The translations under genes and the position numbers were made by a program. From contig NZ_JABSSU010000006.1 of assembly GCF_013213835.1 (NCBI RefSeq), positions 1 to 64,000 of the forward strand: DNA of 64,000 bases. Reading direction: 5' to 3'. The stretch is from Winogradskyella sp. Its GTDB lineage: Bacteria > Bacteroidota > Bacteroidia > Flavobacteriales > Flavobacteriaceae. Below the pieces are notes generated by a model. That model saw only the letters and a program-made list of their open reading frames with translations, was not told the DNA's origin and did no database searches. Below are positions 63,101 to 64,000 of this stretch, piece by piece; positions within the stretch are counted from its first letter, which is position 1; every line of letters starts with the position of its first letter.

Positions 63101-64000
63101 TAGATATAACGGCAGATTTGACTAATGGTTGTACGATTGTTCAAACAGTACCAATTACGAATAATACAAAAATATGGAAAGGTACAGCCACAAGTACAGA
63201 TTGGTTTGATCCTAATAACTGGTCACCTGTTGGTGTCCCTGATGCAGATACTTGTGTTGTAATTCCAGATGCAGGTGTGCAGCCAAATCCTACAATTGAT
63301 GAAGGGACTGATGCTTTTGCTTATAGCTTATTTGTAAAAGATGATGGAGTTTTAAATTTAGATTCAGATCAGACTTTAACTGTGACTAATGAAGTTGTAA
63401 TTGAAACGGGTGGTGAATTTACAATAGATAGTGGTGGTAGTTTGGTACAGATCAATGATGTAGCTAATACAGGTTCATTAGAAATAGATAGAGATACAAA
63501 TATTAGGCAAAATGATTATGTATTTTGGAGTGCACCTGTTGCTGGTTTTGATGTTTCTCAAATATCTCCAAACACGCCTTCATGGTTTATTTATGAATGG
63601 AATCCAACATTTGATTGGCCAGATGGTGAAGGGCCAAATGATTATGGACGATGGGAGAGTGCTAGTGGCTCTATGAACCAAGGTAAAGGTTATATTGTAA
63701 GAGGACCTAACGGACATTCGTCTACACCTAGTAATTATACTGCAACTTTTGATGGTACACCAAATAATGGAAATATTATTGTACCTATTAAGAGAGGTAC
63801 TTATACAGGCGCGCCATACACAGGACCTGGTTCTACAGATGTTACAGCAAATAGTGATAATTGGAATTTATTGGGTAACCCTTATCCGTCTTCAATTAGT
63901 ATTACAGATTTTTTAACTGATCCTGATAATGCAAACATTGACGGAATGGTGCAATTATGGACGCATGGCACCGAGATTAGTGCTGCCAATCAAGATCCTT
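60154..64000 (+). CDS. Giant secreted multidomain protein (partial, N-terminal 1282 residues)
   Basis: The frame is open from the ATG at 60154 to the window edge. A long leader (about 40 residues, ending SIVSHAQ) is a signal peptide. Domains are all beta: a jellyroll-like domain (about 45-185, IDDITISG), a GEVED domain (about 250-350, VDWNQNSVLDDSGE ... GQAEDYTI), an Fn3-like domain (about 355-455), a second GEVED (about 540-620, WNQDGVFDDSSE ... YGETEDYEF) and a MAM-like domain (about 750-930). The final part, DPNNWSPVGVPDADTCVVIPDAG, is typical of type IX-secreted surface proteins. The C-terminal sorting domain would lie beyond the window. Likely an adhesin or surface-layer protein. Confidence 0.9.
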   Translation, partial: MDNPKCCPTQRTLLCCISNSKGIALILFSFLFSIVSHAQLPITDDFESGWGNWIDGGNDSRRPNSTLLNGNRHLMLRDDSNSSIATTVSLDLTSYSDVTVAFIYRTQSFDNGERYELQYSDDDGTSYATIAQFRRGTEFASNNTQYSTSITIDTESYSFSANARFRLRSFGEEDSERVRIDDITISGTSSSGYCDTVSFYWDVEPITNVSFNTINNTSSNNVGGQNIEDFTTSVSPTTVYQSSTYSISLQGNTVGPYFNYFTVFVDWNQNSVLDDSGEIYYLGSIFDSDGIDGQIATSTIAIPADALLGDTRMRIIKNYNSWATNPCGFYGYGQAEDYTITVSGPIECTTPINAPTNLITSADSNTINGSFNAEATADSYLVIYSTNSTLPGNPTDNQAYNIGDEIEPNYIVADNDTDTNFTISGLLPTTQYYIYVYAMNSNCVNGPLYYTSPLTGDETTDTISYCIPQSLADESDLYIDNIEFIGTLNDVQNLNTGYSSTSGSVGYQDWTSLPNSVQAQGYGINVSWESGVDRGRFKAWVDWNQDGVFDDSSELVYDTDGIGLSSSTFGIQVPNTQAPGDYRLRLKFYHYNSNYYNADSQPCDDFTGWGDDRYGETEDYEFTVISACDALVTSVTEGEHCNETDGDVQVDISVTGNTGVTEFRWYDDKLGGNLVATTVADASFSSTYSPNLTESTFFYVTAFNGSCESLYRTRVGATVNQSSELTFSPSSVEACGDNDTIEVNVTGFDETVYLIEENFEAGLGSFSLNNIVSNGATENEATEWQLESSTYIPSLQVWYPAVSSGITGDQFVMATSDYGSSNPVETAIESSSVSTVDMSNLTLNYEIYFSRYFASIDEFVHIDVTTDGGASWTTVFTHSDDAGYGTAFEAQTLDLSSYVGESNFKVRFRYDASDWCDGVAIDNIELFGERSVNSSFVWDDGGNNFVEFYVDADATIPYVYPDFTDTVYIKLTEDGYEQTVINVDITADLTNGCTIVQTVPITNNTKIWKGTATSTDWFDPNNWSPVGVPDADTCVVIPDAGVQPNPTIDEGTDAFAYSLFVKDDGVLNLDSDQTLTVTNEVVIETGGEFTIDSGGSLVQINDVANTGSLEIDRDTNIRQNDYVFWSAPVAGFDVSQISPNTPSWFIYEWNPTFDWPDGEGPNDYGRWESASGSMNQGKGYIVRGPNGHSSTPSNYTATFDGTPNNGNIIVPIKRGTYTGAPYTGPGSTDVTANSDNWNLLGNPYPSSISITDFLTDPDNANIDGMVQLWTHGTEISAANQDP

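Noticed and set aside
62956..63144. Minus-strand 62-aa ORF within the giant surface-protein gene
   Set aside because: It lies wholly inside a long, well-supported plus-strand coding frame.

Overview
The window is AT-rich (roughly one third G+C by eye) and bacterial. It looks like a marine member of the Flavobacteriaceae (Bacteroidota). The evidence is the flavobacterial -7 element TAnnTTTG before many genes, weak Shine-Dalgarno sites, a type IX-type C-terminal sorting domain, GEVED-type surface proteins, a Bacteroidota-style LptF/G protein and typical conserved operons such as ftsK-lolA-lptFG. The genus cannot be fixed from the sequence.

Positions 1-13193 are the right end of an integrated element that continues beyond the left edge. 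Its right border is a copy of a tRNA 3' end (13178-13193) followed by a perfect intrinsic terminator. Inside that border are a tyrosine recombinase, a partner gene, an excisionase-like gene preceded by three operator-like sites 22 bp apart, a 56-aa gene and a primase-helicase. Next come two unusual non-coding repeat arrays (8291-8520 and 8569-8745). The main cargo is a type I restriction-modification operon on the minus strand. It reads hsdM, hsdS, a HEPN-like gene, a small coiled-coil gene, a pentapeptide-repeat membrane gene, a DUF3800 gene, a BECR-nuclease-like gene and hsdR, which is cut by the window edge. The accessory genes are separated by remnants of the hsdS 3' end (two extra copies) and of the hsdR 5' end (one extra copy). 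This suggests the operon has collected defence or effector genes by recombination at the ends of its own hsd genes. It is the best candidate here for an undescribed arrangement.

From 13295 onward the window looks like ordinary chromosome. A nitroreductase is followed by a KdnA-like Kdo-8-amination aminotransferase and a large TPR/transglutaminase protein. Then come ribB (with a degenerate GTP cyclohydrolase II domain), the ftsK-lolA-lptFG operon, dgkA-tpx, a large lipoprotein, pheT and a TlpA-like lipoprotein. After these are an S41 protease and ChaN-like lipoprotein cluster, a sorted serine hydrolase, three sensor histidine kinases, an aspartyl protease with a PDZ domain and a fatty-acid transporter. 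The right part carries a DUF6671-recG operon, a stress protein, an M1 peptidase-patatin pair, a glutamate-synthase-like FMN enzyme and uvrD. It ends with a glycogen-binding-module/retropepsin pair, tsaC and the first part of a giant secreted protein that runs off the right edge.

All functional calls come from reading motifs and gene order. No database search was run.
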